A DNA stretch of 36,609 nucleotides from Planctomycetota bacterium. Lineage in GTDB: Bacteria; Planctomycetota; UBA11346. Under the pieces are notes generated by a model. It saw nothing but the letters and a program-made list of their open reading frames with translations, had not been told where the DNA came from and ran no database searches. Shown here one piece after another: positions 8,330 through 15,840 of this stretch. Positions within the stretch are counted from its first letter, which is position 1; each line of letters opens with the position of its first letter. The position numbers and the translations under genes are program-made. Location of the stretch: assembly GCA_022841245.1 (NCBI GenBank), contig JALHRW010000029.1:1-36609 (forward strand), in the 5' to 3' direction.

Positions 8330-9181
8330 ATGCCCGGCGATGCGTCCGACCTGGACGGGAGTACGACCAGGGGCATGCGAACGGTCGGCCCGGAGCAGCT
8401 CGAACCGACCCTGCGCATCGCCAACTGGTTCGACGCCCCGCGCGGCATGCGCTGGGGCCCGCGCTGGGAGCACGATCCCGAGCTGTGCCTGGTCCACGCC
8501 GGGCGCTTCCGCTACCGCGTCATCGGCGAGCCCTGGCAGGTGGTGCCCGAGCGCAGCGTGCTGCTCATCCCGCCGGCGGTCGAGCACGAGCTGGAGCCCG
8601 ACCACGCCGCCGGCCGCTGCGGTTTGTCGTGCTGGCACGGCGAGCTGCTCGCCGACGGAGCCACCTGGGCCGACGACGGCTACCGCCCGGCGATCACCCC
8701 GCGCACCATCACCCTGGTCGCCGACGCGCCATTCGTCATCGCCGCCTTCCGCCGCCTGGCCGAGGCCTGGCAGGGCTACGGCCCGGGCCGGGCGGCGATG
8801 TGCCGCGACCTCACCCGGCTGATCTGGCTGCACCTGTTCGAGGCCTGGGAGACCGAGGCCGGCCCGGCGCCGTCGGCCCGACTCGAACCGATGCTCGCCT
8901 GGGTCCGCGCGCACCTCGACCGCCCGATCAACCGCACCCATCTCGCGCACGCCTTCGGCCTGACCCCGCAGCACATCAACGCCCTGTTCAAGCACGGCCT
9001 CGGCGTCACTCCGGGCGACTTCATCCGTCGCGAGCGCGTGCTGCGCGCCTGGCATGACCTGCATGTCGAGGGACGAGCGGTCGGCGAGACCGCCACGCGC
9101 TGGGGTTTTCCCGATCCGTTCCATTTCTCGCGCGTGTTCCGCAAGGTGATGGGATTTCCGCCGTCGCGGGCGAGGAAGTAG
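8330..9181 (+). CDS. AraC-family transcriptional regulator (cupin-type sensor)
   Basis: A 283-aa regulator. The N-terminal half (about 25-150) is a cupin-like arm, with FRYRVIGEPWQVVPERSVLLIPP matching the usual beta-barrel rhythm and VEHELEP carrying the typical His. The C-terminal half (about 185-280) is the AraC DNA-binding domain (INRTHLAHAFGLTPQHINAL, then FPDPFHFSRVFRKVMGFPPS). Regulators of this type usually sense sugars or sugar-derived effectors. It is divergent from the URO-D gene, 49 bases away, so that gene is the likely target; the glycosidase at 9477 could be another. ATG 8375 (MRTVGPEQ) is an alternative start that removes 15 weakly conserved residues. Confidence 0.85.
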   Translation: MPGDASDLDGSTTRGMRTVGPEQLEPTLRIANWFDAPRGMRWGPRWEHDPELCLVHAGRFRYRVIGEPWQVVPERSVLLIPPAVEHELEPDHAAGRCGLSCWHGELLADGATWADDGYRPAITPRTITLVADAPFVIAAFRRLAEAWQGYGPGRAAMCRDLTRLIWLHLFEAWETEAGPAPSARLEPMLAWVRAHLDRPINRTHLAHAFGLTPQHINALFKHGLGVTPGDFIRRERVLRAWHDLHVEGRAVGETATRWGFPDPFHFSRVFRKVMGFPPSRARK

Positions 9182-9192
9182 CGGAAGGGACT

Positions 9193-9316
9193 GCTGGTGG
9201 CTGGTGGCTAGTGGCTAGTGGCTAGTAGCTAGTAGCTAGTAGCTAGTGGCTGGTCGCTGGTCGCTGGTCGCTGGTCGCTGGTCGCTGGTCGCTGGTCGCT
9301 GGTCGCTGGTCGCTGG
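9193..9316 (-). repeat. Heptanucleotide tandem repeat, array 3 (18 units)
   Basis: The longest array. Eighteen units lie in perfect 7-base register from 9193 to 9312, with no slip. It is in blocks: two GCTGGTG units, then six units with GCTAG (GCTAGTG or GCTAGTA), then ten GCTGG units, mostly GCTGGTC. It lies just after the AraC stop. No gene is seen between 9182 and 9476: the stretch holds this array, a unique 60-base spacer and array 4. Confidence 0.97.
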
Positions 9317-9378
9317 CCTCGGCAGATCCGCCTTTTCCAAAGACTCGGTACGTAACGACGCTTGCGGGCCAGAAGCCA

Positions 9379-9450
9379 CCAGCCACCAGCCACCAGCCAC
9401 CAGCCACCAGCCACCAGCCACCAGCCACCAGCCACCGCCCAGTAGCCAGC
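9379..9450 (+). repeat. Heptanucleotide tandem repeat, array 4 (inverted relative to array 3)
   Basis: Eight CCAGCCA units lie in exact register at 9379-9433, then degraded copies (CCAGT at 9439, CCAGC at 9446). The orientation is opposite to array 3 with about 60 unique bases between, so the two could pair with one mismatch per unit. The array ends 27 bases before the glycosidase start codon. Confidence 0.97.
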
Positions 9451-9476
9451 GTCCCCCCCTCTCCATCATCCCGGCC

Positions 9477-11489
9477 ATGCCAGCCGACCCGACCTCCTGC
9501 TTCGCCCACCTCGACGGCGACGTCCTGCGCCTGGGCAACACCCTGATCGAGCGCCGCTGGCGCGTGGTCGACGGCCTGCTGGTCCCGCTGGGGCTGACCG
9601 CCAATGGACACGAATGGCTGCAATCCGGCGACAAGCCTGGTTCCGTCCCGCCATCGCACCCCGTCGCCGCGTCGCGCACCGCGAAACTCACCGTCACACG
9701 CGGCCGGACCAATCCGGTCGAGGCGCCCTCACTGACTGCCGAGCTGGCCTGCGGCGACCTCGCCTGGCGCCTCCAGATCTTCCCTGACGTGGCCGCGATC
9801 ACGCTGCAGCTGCTCGCCTGGCCGGCCGGTGCCGTGCGCTCCGCGGTCGACGCCGGCAGCGCCGCCAGCGGCATCGAAACCGACGGCGCAGCGGCGGCGC
9901 ACGATGATGGCGTCGACCTGTGCGAGCGCTTGGCGCTGACCTGCCATCACGCCCACGTCCACGCCGTGACCCTCGCCGACCAGACCGACATCCGCGACAA
10001 CCTGGCGGTCGAACGCGAGCTGCGCATCGCCACGCCTGAGCCCCTGCGTCTCGCCGGCTGCGTCTTCGCGGTCGAGGATCCGCTCGCCCGCCACGGTCTG
10101 GTCCTGCTCAAGCACGCGCCGCTGCCGCATGCGCGCCCGCTGCCCAACCTGGTCGATCTGCGTACCTGGCACGAGCAGGGCCGTCCGGCCGTCGCCCTGC
10201 ATGGCCACGGCGCCGCGCCCGGCACATCCGGTTACGCCTGGACGGTCGGCGCCTACCGCGGCGGCGCCGCCGGCCGCATCGCCCTGCTTCACGCCATCCA
10301 GCGCTGCCACCGCGCCTACGATCCGGCGCGCGACGGCATGCTGCTGTCCAATACCTGGGGCGACCGCAACCGCGACGGGCGCATCTGCGCCTCGTTCATC
10401 GAGCGCGAGATCGAGGCCGGCGGCGCCCTGGGCGTCGACGTGGTGCAGATCGACGACGGCTGGCAGCGCGGAGTCACCAGCAATTCGGTGCACGGCAAAG
10501 ACAAGGGTGGCGTATGGCAGGGCTTCTGGGCCGCCGACGCGCAGTTCTGGAACGCTCATCCCGAGCGCTTCCCCAATGGCCTGGCCCCAACCGCCGCGGC
10601 GGTGCGCCGGCACGGCCTCGCCTTCGGCCTGTGGTTCGCGCCCGACAGCGCCCACGACTTCGCCAACTGGCGGCGCGACGCCGACGCGGTGCTCGGCTTC
10701 TGGCGCCAGCACGGCGTGACGCGGGTGAAGATCGACGGGGTCAAGGCGCACAGCAAGCCGGGCGAGGCCAACCTGCAGGCCTTCTTCACCGCCGTGCTGG
10801 CCGAGAGCGCCGGCGCGATCACCTTCGACCTCGACGTCACCGCCGAGGTCCGTCCCGGCTACTTCGGCGTCATGGCCGCGGGTCCGCTGTTCGTCGAGAA
10901 CCGCTACACCGACTGGCAGCGCTGGTGGCCGCACGCCACGCTGCGGAACCTGTGGCAGCTGGCGCACTGGATCGACCCGGTACGCCTGCGCATGGAATTC
11001 CTCAATCGCCAGCGCAACGCCGCCAAGTACGCCGGCGATCCGCTCGCGCCGATGGCCTATCCGGCCGACTGGATCTTCGCCTCGGTGATGGTCGCCAGCC
11101 CGCTGGCCTGGTTCGAGGTCAGCGAGCTGCCGGCCGGCGACGCCGACGCCCTGCGCCCGCTGATCGCGCTGTGGAAGCGCCACCGCGCCGCCCTGCACGG
11201 CGGCACCATCTGGCCGGTCGGCGAAGCGCCGAGCGGCGCGTCATGCTGCGGCTTCTGTTCGCTCGATGCCGAGGGGCGCGGCGGGTACCTCATCGCCCTG
11301 CGCGAGCCGTGCGCGCCGGACCAGGCGACATGGCAGCTGCCGCTCACGGGCGCATGGACGGCGGAGGTGCTGGCGGGGGCGGGGGGGGTCGAGTTCAGCC
11401 GGCCAGCGGCCAGCGGCCAGCAGCCAGCGACCATCCGCTGGACCGCGGCACCAGGCTACGTCTTCGCGCGCCTCACCCGCGCGGGCTGA
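9477..11489 (+). CDS. Melibiase-like (GH36/GH27-type) alpha-galactosidase
   Basis: A 670-aa glycoside hydrolase with an N-terminal beta-sandwich (about 1-275) and a TIM barrel (about 285-570). The barrel shows LLSNTWGDRNRDGRI, VDVVQIDDGWQRG (Asp326-Asp327), FGLWFAPDS and VTRVKIDGVK, where Asp420 is the predicted nucleophile (family pattern K-x-D). ENRYTDW (Asp479) is the most likely acid/base position by order, but this is inferred. No signal peptide is seen, so it is probably cytoplasmic. The open frame extends upstream through repeat arrays 3 and 4, but that part encodes only 7-residue repeats; ATG 9477 begins the conserved sequence. Residues about 642-652 ([11 protein letters not shown]) are encoded by another copy of the repeat. 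The stop is 3 bases from the convergent protease gene. Confidence 0.8.
   Translation: MPADPTSCFAHLDGDVLRLGNTLIERRWRVVDGLLVPLGLTANGHEWLQSGDKPGSVPPSHPVAASRTAKLTVTRGRTNPVEAPSLTAELACGDLAWRLQIFPDVAAITLQLLAWPAGAVRSAVDAGSAASGIETDGAAAAHDDGVDLCERLALTCHHAHVHAVTLADQTDIRDNLAVERELRIATPEPLRLAGCVFAVEDPLARHGLVLLKHAPLPHARPLPNLVDLRTWHEQGRPAVALHGHGAAPGTSGYAWTVGAYRGGAAGRIALLHAIQRCHRAYDPARDGMLLSNTWGDRNRDGRICASFIEREIEAGGALGVDVVQIDDGWQRGVTSNSVHGKDKGGVWQGFWAADAQFWNAHPERFPNGLAPTAAAVRRHGLAFGLWFAPDSAHDFANWRRDADAVLGFWRQHGVTRVKIDGVKAHSKPGEANLQAFFTAVLAESAGAITFDLDVTAEVRPGYFGVMAAGPLFVENRYTDWQRWWPHATLRNLWQLAHWIDPVRLRMEFLNRQRNAAKYAGDPLAPMAYPADWIFASVMVASPLAWFEVSELPAGDADALRPLIALWKRHRAALHGGTIWPVGEAPSGASCCGFCSLDAEGRGGYLIALREPCAPDQATWQLPLTGAWTAEVLAGAGGVEFSRPAASGQQPATIRWTAAPGYVFARLTRAG
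11403..11428 (+). repeat. Heptanucleotide repeat inside a coding region, array 5
   Basis: Four CCAGC cores at 11403, 11410, 11417 and 11424, in exact 7-base register, lie inside the last domain of the glycosidase. They keep its frame and encode an Ala/Ser/Gln-rich insert just before the final beta-strand (TIRWTAAPGYVFARL). Confidence 0.93.
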
Positions 11490-11492
11490 GAC

Positions 11493-13655
11493 TTACGCGA
11501 TCCCAAACAGCCTGAGGATGTCGAGCCCGCAGATGTAGATGAACAGCGCGCCGACCAGGCCGACGCCGATATACATCAGGCCGTTCCGCAGCCACATCGG
11601 CAGCGGCCGGCGGATCGCCGTCTCGACGCCGAGCATCAGCAGCTGACCGCCGTCGGTGATCGGGATGGGCAGCAGGTTGACGATGAACAGGTTGAGCCCG
11701 ACCAGGGCGATCAACTTGAGGAACGAGTCGAAGCCCATGAGTTCGGCGCGCGCCTTCAATTCGCGGAAGATGCCGATCGGCCCGGTCAGACTCTTGTTGG
11801 CGTCGACCCCACCGTCCTCGGGCGAGCGGAACAGGCGCGGCAGCAGCATCAGGCTCTTGACCACCAGATTGTAGGCGGCGTCGTTGACCAGGTCGATGCG
11901 ATCGCCCCAGCCGGTGGCCTGGTACGGCAGTTCTTCGCGTTCGAACAAGATGGTGGTGCCGAGCGGCGGCGGATCGAGCTTGGCGCGACGCACCTCGCCG
12001 GCACCGCGCACCACTTCGATCACTGCGCCATCGCTGGCCATGCGCGCATCGGCGATCCAGTCGCCCGCCTGCAGCCCGGCGAAGGCGGGGCCGAAACGAT
12101 CGGTCGGCACGACGCGCGACTCGCCCTCCAACGGCTTCAGCACGATGGCGGTGTCGCGCTTCTCGACCACGGTGGTGCCGGCAAGCAACTCGGCCAAGCC
12201 AGGCGCCGGCTTCTCGCCAATCAGCTTGCGCAGCAGGCCGACATCATGCCAGCGGTTGGCCTCACGCCACGCCGCCTGGTCGAGGCCGAGGGGAAGCAGC
12301 ACGGCTGTGCCGCCTGAAACCCAGGCGATGTCGACGCTGCTCTCGCCGCGCTGCCAGGACACCAGCGCGTCGCCCGGCTTCAGCCCGGCGCGCGACAGCT
12401 CACTGGGGCCGCCGCTCAGCGCCGGCGGCAGCACGGTGAGCGCGCCGCGATGCACCGGCCGCGGCACGATGCCCACGCGCTTGACGCCGAAGGAGTCGAG
12501 CGCTTCGACCCGCGCCACCACCGGCTGGCCATCGCGCTGCGCCGCGATCTCGCACCAGCCCTTGCTCTCGATGGCGGCGCGGACCTGGGCGAGGAAATGC
12601 TGCAGGCCGGCGATGGCGCTGCCATCAACGGCGACGACCCAATCGCCGACGCGCAGCCCCGCCGCCGCCGCCGCGCTGCCGGCGGGCAGATCGCCGATCG
12701 CCACCGGCAGGCCAGCGCGCACCTCGAAGGCGGTGTCTTCGCCGGCGTAGGTCAGGGTCAGCTCGCGGCGGGTGCCGCCACGCTCGATGGTCAGCGTCAC
12801 CGGCTTGCCGAAATGCGGCTGCAGACGGTCCTGCAGGTCCTGCCCGATCAGCCCGCTGACGTCCGCGCCGGCGATGGCGACGATGCGGTCGAAGCGCCGG
12901 ATGCCGTCCTCGGGCGCGTCGAGCGCGAGGATGACGCGGTTGCTCCAGGGGAAGCCGATGCCCAGGCTCGGCCGGCCGAAGCGGCCGTCGTAGATCGGCT
13001 CGACCGGGGCGGCGCCGGAGGCGGGCAGCCGGATGACCTCGTCGCCGCGCTTCACGCTCAGATCGAGCGGTTCGCCGCCGGAGAAGATCACCGCGGTCAT
13101 GACGTCGTCGAACGAACGCACCTGCTCGCCGTTGACGGTCAGCAGGCGGTCATTGCGCTTCAGCCCCAGCTTCGCCGCCGGGCTTTCGACGCGCAGGCCG
13201 CGCTGGTCGACCGCGACCGGCTCGACGTCGCCGACCACGGGATGGAACACCGGCATGCCCCAGGCGACCAGCCCGAGGAGGATGGCGTAGCTGCTGATCA
13301 GGTTGAACAGCACGCCGCCGAGCAGGATGGCCGCCTTCCACCCGGCGCTCTTGGCCAGGTAGCTGCGCGGATCCGGCACCGCCGGCTGGCCCTCGCCGGA
13401 CGGCACGTCCTCCTGGCCGACCATCTTGACGAAGCCGCCGAGCGGCAGCCAGTCGATAGTGTAGAGCGTCTCGCCCCACTGCTTCGACAGCGGCGGCGGC
13501 AGGCGCCAGAGCGGGAAGCCGATGGAGAACCGCTCGACCTTGACCCCGGCCCATTTGGCGAAGATGAAGTGGCCGAATTCGTGGATGGCGATGACGAAGC
13601 CGAAGCCCAGCAGGGCCATGAGCACGTAGCCGATGTAAGCGAGTATGTCGAGCAC
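11493..13655 (-). CDS. rseP: RseP-like site-2 (M50) membrane metalloprotease with several PDZ segments
   Basis: A 720-aa inner-membrane protease. The zinc motif HEFGH is at residues 25-29 in the first transmembrane helix. The second ligand motif, NLLPIPITDGG with Asp668, is near the C-terminus (usual form LDG; here TDG). Hydrophobic helices are seen at about 5-24, 105-133, 645-665 and 690-712. Between them lie at least three PDZ-like segments (ESPAAKLGLKRNDRLLTVNG; AAAAAGLRVGDWVVAVDG; SRAGLKPGDALVSW; AFAGLQAGDWIAD), making it much longer than E. coli RseP (450 aa), as is usual in Planctomycetota. It would cut transmembrane anti-sigma factors or signal-peptide remnants. The start is GTG (13655) with no good Shine-Dalgarno sequence. 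The neighbours do not include the usual bamA/dxr/cdsA genes. Confidence 0.9.
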   Translation of the reverse strand: MLDILAYIGYVLMALLGFGFVIAIHEFGHFIFAKWAGVKVERFSIGFPLWRLPPPLSKQWGETLYTIDWLPLGGFVKMVGQEDVPSGEGQPAVPDPRSYLAKSAGWKAAILLGGVLFNLISSYAILLGLVAWGMPVFHPVVGDVEPVAVDQRGLRVESPAAKLGLKRNDRLLTVNGEQVRSFDDVMTAVIFSGGEPLDLSVKRGDEVIRLPASGAAPVEPIYDGRFGRPSLGIGFPWSNRVILALDAPEDGIRRFDRIVAIAGADVSGLIGQDLQDRLQPHFGKPVTLTIERGGTRRELTLTYAGEDTAFEVRAGLPVAIGDLPAGSAAAAAGLRVGDWVVAVDGSAIAGLQHFLAQVRAAIESKGWCEIAAQRDGQPVVARVEALDSFGVKRVGIVPRPVHRGALTVLPPALSGGPSELSRAGLKPGDALVSWQRGESSVDIAWVSGGTAVLLPLGLDQAAWREANRWHDVGLLRKLIGEKPAPGLAELLAGTTVVEKRDTAIVLKPLEGESRVVPTDRFGPAFAGLQAGDWIADARMASDGAVIEVVRGAGEVRRAKLDPPPLGTTILFEREELPYQATGWGDRIDLVNDAAYNLVVKSLMLLPRLFRSPEDGGVDANKSLTGPIGIFRELKARAELMGFDSFLKLIALVGLNLFIVNLLPIPITDGGQLLMLGVETAIRRPLPMWLRNGLMYIGVGLVGALFIYICGLDILRLFGIA

Positions 13656-13747
13656 GGCGGGATGATCGGGCGGCGGGCGGGTTTGAAAGGGGAGATGCCG
13701 GTAGGTGCGTCGGCGCGTTCGCTCGAAGGACCAGCGGGGCGCGGGGC

Positions 13748-13787
13748 GCTGGTCGCTGGTCGCTAGTCGCTGGTCGCTGGTCGCTGG
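13748..13787 (-). repeat. Heptanucleotide tandem repeat, array 6
   Basis: Six units in exact register at 13748, 13755, 13762 (variant GCTAG), 13769, 13776 and 13783. The array lies in the 222-base divergent region between the protease and the first exopolysaccharide gene, where promoters for both must sit. I see no clear promoter there. Confidence 0.95.
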
Positions 13788-13877
13788 CTGCGGGTCGCGC
13801 GACCCAAGCTCCCTGTGCTAGAGGCCAATGGGAACGCGGGTTGTGCAAACCCCTGGGCCGAGATATCCTGCCGCCCG

Positions 13878-15005
13878 ATGCCCGACGAAGCCACTCCGAC
13901 GGCAGCCCCGAACGCCGGCCTCGACGATCTCGAGCGCCGCTTGGCCTCGTTCGAGAACGCGACCCGTCGGCTAGGCCGCTCGGTCAGCGAGATCGCCGAG
14001 CCGGTGGCCACCGGGCACTCCTCGCCGCCGCGACCGGCGACCAGGCGGCTGAGCGAATCCGGCGCCCCGCGGGGTGAAGAGATCAGCGGACTGAGGCCCG
14101 CAGTGGCGAGCCAGGGGCCGCAGACGGGGGCGCTGACGGCGCGGAGCCGGAGCGGAGCCACAAGCCCTGTCTCGCCACCTGCCTTCACCTCGAAGTTTGG
14201 TCGCCCAGCCCTGAGTCCCCCTCCTGAATTACCTGTCGTGCCGGAAAGACGCTCCGTTCCGGCCCAGCACCGCTCGCTCCTCGGACTGGCGCTGGCCGGC
14301 TGTCTCGTTGCTTTCCTTTTCCTCGTCCTGCTGGTCGCCAAATCCAGCTTCCCGATCATCCCGCAGGCCCAGGTCCACGCCCCGACCGTCAGCGTTCTGT
14401 CGCGGATTGATGGCAACGTCTCCCAGGTGCTGGTTCGCGTCGGCTCGACAACCAGTCTTGGGCAGCCACTGGTCGAAATCGCCAATCGCCTGCTTGCGAC
14501 AGATACCCTCGATGCGCTTCGGCGCGAACGCGCTGCCTATCCCGAGCGAGCCGCGGCTATCGACGCCATGATCACTGCAGAGGAATCGCGACTCGCCAAG
14601 CTCTCAGCCGACTCCCTGGTTGCTCCGAGTGACGGTGAAGTCGTCAGCATCCTGGTGAATCCCGGCTCTCGCGTCGTTCCTGGCCAACCCGTCCTGAAGA
14701 TCTCCAGTCCTGGCACCGAACACGTGCTGGCCTGCGTCCCCGATGGGGTTTTCGTCGAACTGGGCTGGCGGGTCGAACTCCACAGCGCCGAATCTGGATT
14801 GATCAGCGGTGGTGTGGTCTCCCGCATCCTGGAGGTGGGCCAGGGCGATGATGTCGGCGATGTCCGCACCAGACGCCTGGTCATCACGCCGGATCCAGGA
14901 GCCCGTCGGCCCAAGCACGGCACGTCTGTCAGCGTCATGCTGATCGGCGCATCACCGTCTTCCCTCCGGCTCGCCCTCCTCGCGGTGCGGAAGCTGCTGC
15001 CATGA
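13878..15005 (+). CDS. Single-pass membrane protein with periplasmic lipoyl/HlyD-like domain
   Basis: A 375-aa protein. Residues 1-132 are cytoplasmic: a short coiled-coil-like start (LDDLERRLASFENATRRLG) and a long Pro/Ser/Arg-rich disordered stretch. Residues 133-154 are a transmembrane helix (LLGLALAGCLVAFLFLVLLV). The periplasmic part carries two half-lipoyl motifs, IDGNVSQVLVRVGSTTSLGQ (about 177-196) and SDGEVVSILVNPGSRVVPGQ (after about 250), as in membrane-fusion proteins, separated by a short helical hairpin and followed by a beta-domain. It is the first gene of the exopolysaccharide block and its stop overlaps the OPX gene (ATGA). The topology recalls Alg44-type proteins, but no PilZ domain is visible. 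It may bridge the inner-membrane machinery to the exporter. GTG 13815 is an alternative start. Confidence 0.75.
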   Translation: MPDEATPTAAPNAGLDDLERRLASFENATRRLGRSVSEIAEPVATGHSSPPRPATRRLSESGAPRGEEISGLRPAVASQGPQTGALTARSRSGATSPVSPPAFTSKFGRPALSPPPELPVVPERRSVPAQHRSLLGLALAGCLVAFLFLVLLVAKSSFPIIPQAQVHAPTVSVLSRIDGNVSQVLVRVGSTTSLGQPLVEIANRLLATDTLDALRRERAAYPERAAAIDAMITAEESRLAKLSADSLVAPSDGEVVSILVNPGSRVVPGQPVLKISSPGTEHVLACVPDGVFVELGWRVELHSAESGLISGGVVSRILEVGQGDDVGDVRTRRLVITPDPGARRPKHGTSVSVMLIGASPSSLRLALLAVRKLLP

Positions 15006-15820
15006 TGCGGTTGTCCGTACTTCTGACTCTTTCACTCGCCCTGATCGCGGCCGCCGACGATGTGGTGCAGCCATACCGACTCATGGCCGGCGACCTGCTT
15101 CGCATCGAAGTCTTCGGCTTCCCTGAAATGCGCGTCGAGGGCCGGATCCCTGAAGCGGGGACCATGCCCTATCCGCTGCTCGGCACGCTGCCTTCGCCTG
15201 TCGGCCAGACCAGCGGTGAGGTTTCGACACAGGTCGCCCGGCTCCTGGCCGATGGGTATATCCGCGATCCGAAAGTCACCGTGTCGGTTGTCGACTACGC
15301 CCAGCGCTCCGCCTATGTGCTCGGCGCGGTCAACCGGCCTGGGCCCGTCCGCCTCGATCCACTCCGGCCGATGGACGCCCTGCAGGCGATCGGCGAATGC
15401 GGCGGATTCCTCGACGATGCCGATCGGGACGCCATGCAGTTGCTGCGTCCGGACGCGGGAGGACCGGATCACCGGCAGGTCCTGCCGCTCGGTGCTGCCG
15501 CCAAGGGCCAAGCGGTCGTAGGACTGATGCACGGCGACGTCATCCTGGTTCCGCGCAGCGACCGCGTGTATGTGCTGGGACAAGTGGAGAAGCCGGGCGC
15601 CCTGGCCCTCCCGGCCCGTGAAACGTTGACCGTCTCGAAAGCGGTCTCGCTCGCAGGCGGTTTCGGACGTTTCGCTCGTGAGGGCAAAGTCCAGCTGGTC
15701 AGGCCTGGGGCGCCTCCGATCGTCGTCGATGTGCCCGCTGTGCTCGAAGGCCGCAAGGGCGCTGAGGATCCGACGCTGCGCGCTGGCGACACCGTCTTCG
15801 TCCCGGAATCCCGCTTCTGA
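15002..15820 (+). CDS. Polysaccharide export (OPX, Wza-like) periplasmic protein
   Basis: A 272-aa protein with a signal peptide (MMRLSVLLTLSLALIAAADD) and no lipobox cysteine. Residues about 22-105 are the Poly_export domain (YRLMAGDLLRIEVFGFPEMR, RDPKVTVSVVDYAQRSAYVL). Two SLBB domains follow (GAVNRPGPVRLDPLRPMDAL and GQVEKPGALALPARETLTVS). It ends at GDTVFVPESRF, directly after the second SLBB domain, so the C-terminal helix that forms the outer-membrane pore in E. coli Wza (about 379 aa) is missing. Such short OPX proteins are thought to need a separate beta-barrel partner, and the next gene encodes one. Coupled by a 4-base overlap to the upstream gene. Exports the polymer across the periplasm. 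Confidence 0.9.
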   Translation: MMRLSVLLTLSLALIAAADDVVQPYRLMAGDLLRIEVFGFPEMRVEGRIPEAGTMPYPLLGTLPSPVGQTSGEVSTQVARLLADGYIRDPKVTVSVVDYAQRSAYVLGAVNRPGPVRLDPLRPMDALQAIGECGGFLDDADRDAMQLLRPDAGGPDHRQVLPLGAAAKGQAVVGLMHGDVILVPRSDRVYVLGQVEKPGALALPARETLTVSKAVSLAGGFGRFAREGKVQLVRPGAPPIVVDVPAVLEGRKGAEDPTLRAGDTVFVPESRF

Positions 15821-15840
15821 TCCGTCTCCTCTGTGCCGTC

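Noticed and set aside
9193-9450. Possible CRISPR array
   Set aside because: The unit is 7 bases with no unique spacers and no cas genes are near; it is a simple tandem repeat.
9246-9476. Longer start for the glycosidase within the repeat arrays
   Set aside because: The extra 77 residues are only repeat-encoded peptide; similarity to the family begins after ATG 9477.
9229-9874. Leftward open frames encoding WWLVAGG- or ATSDQRP-type peptide repeats
   Set aside because: They are translations of the heptanucleotide arrays. Such arrays lack stop codons in several frames, so long open frames arise without being genes.
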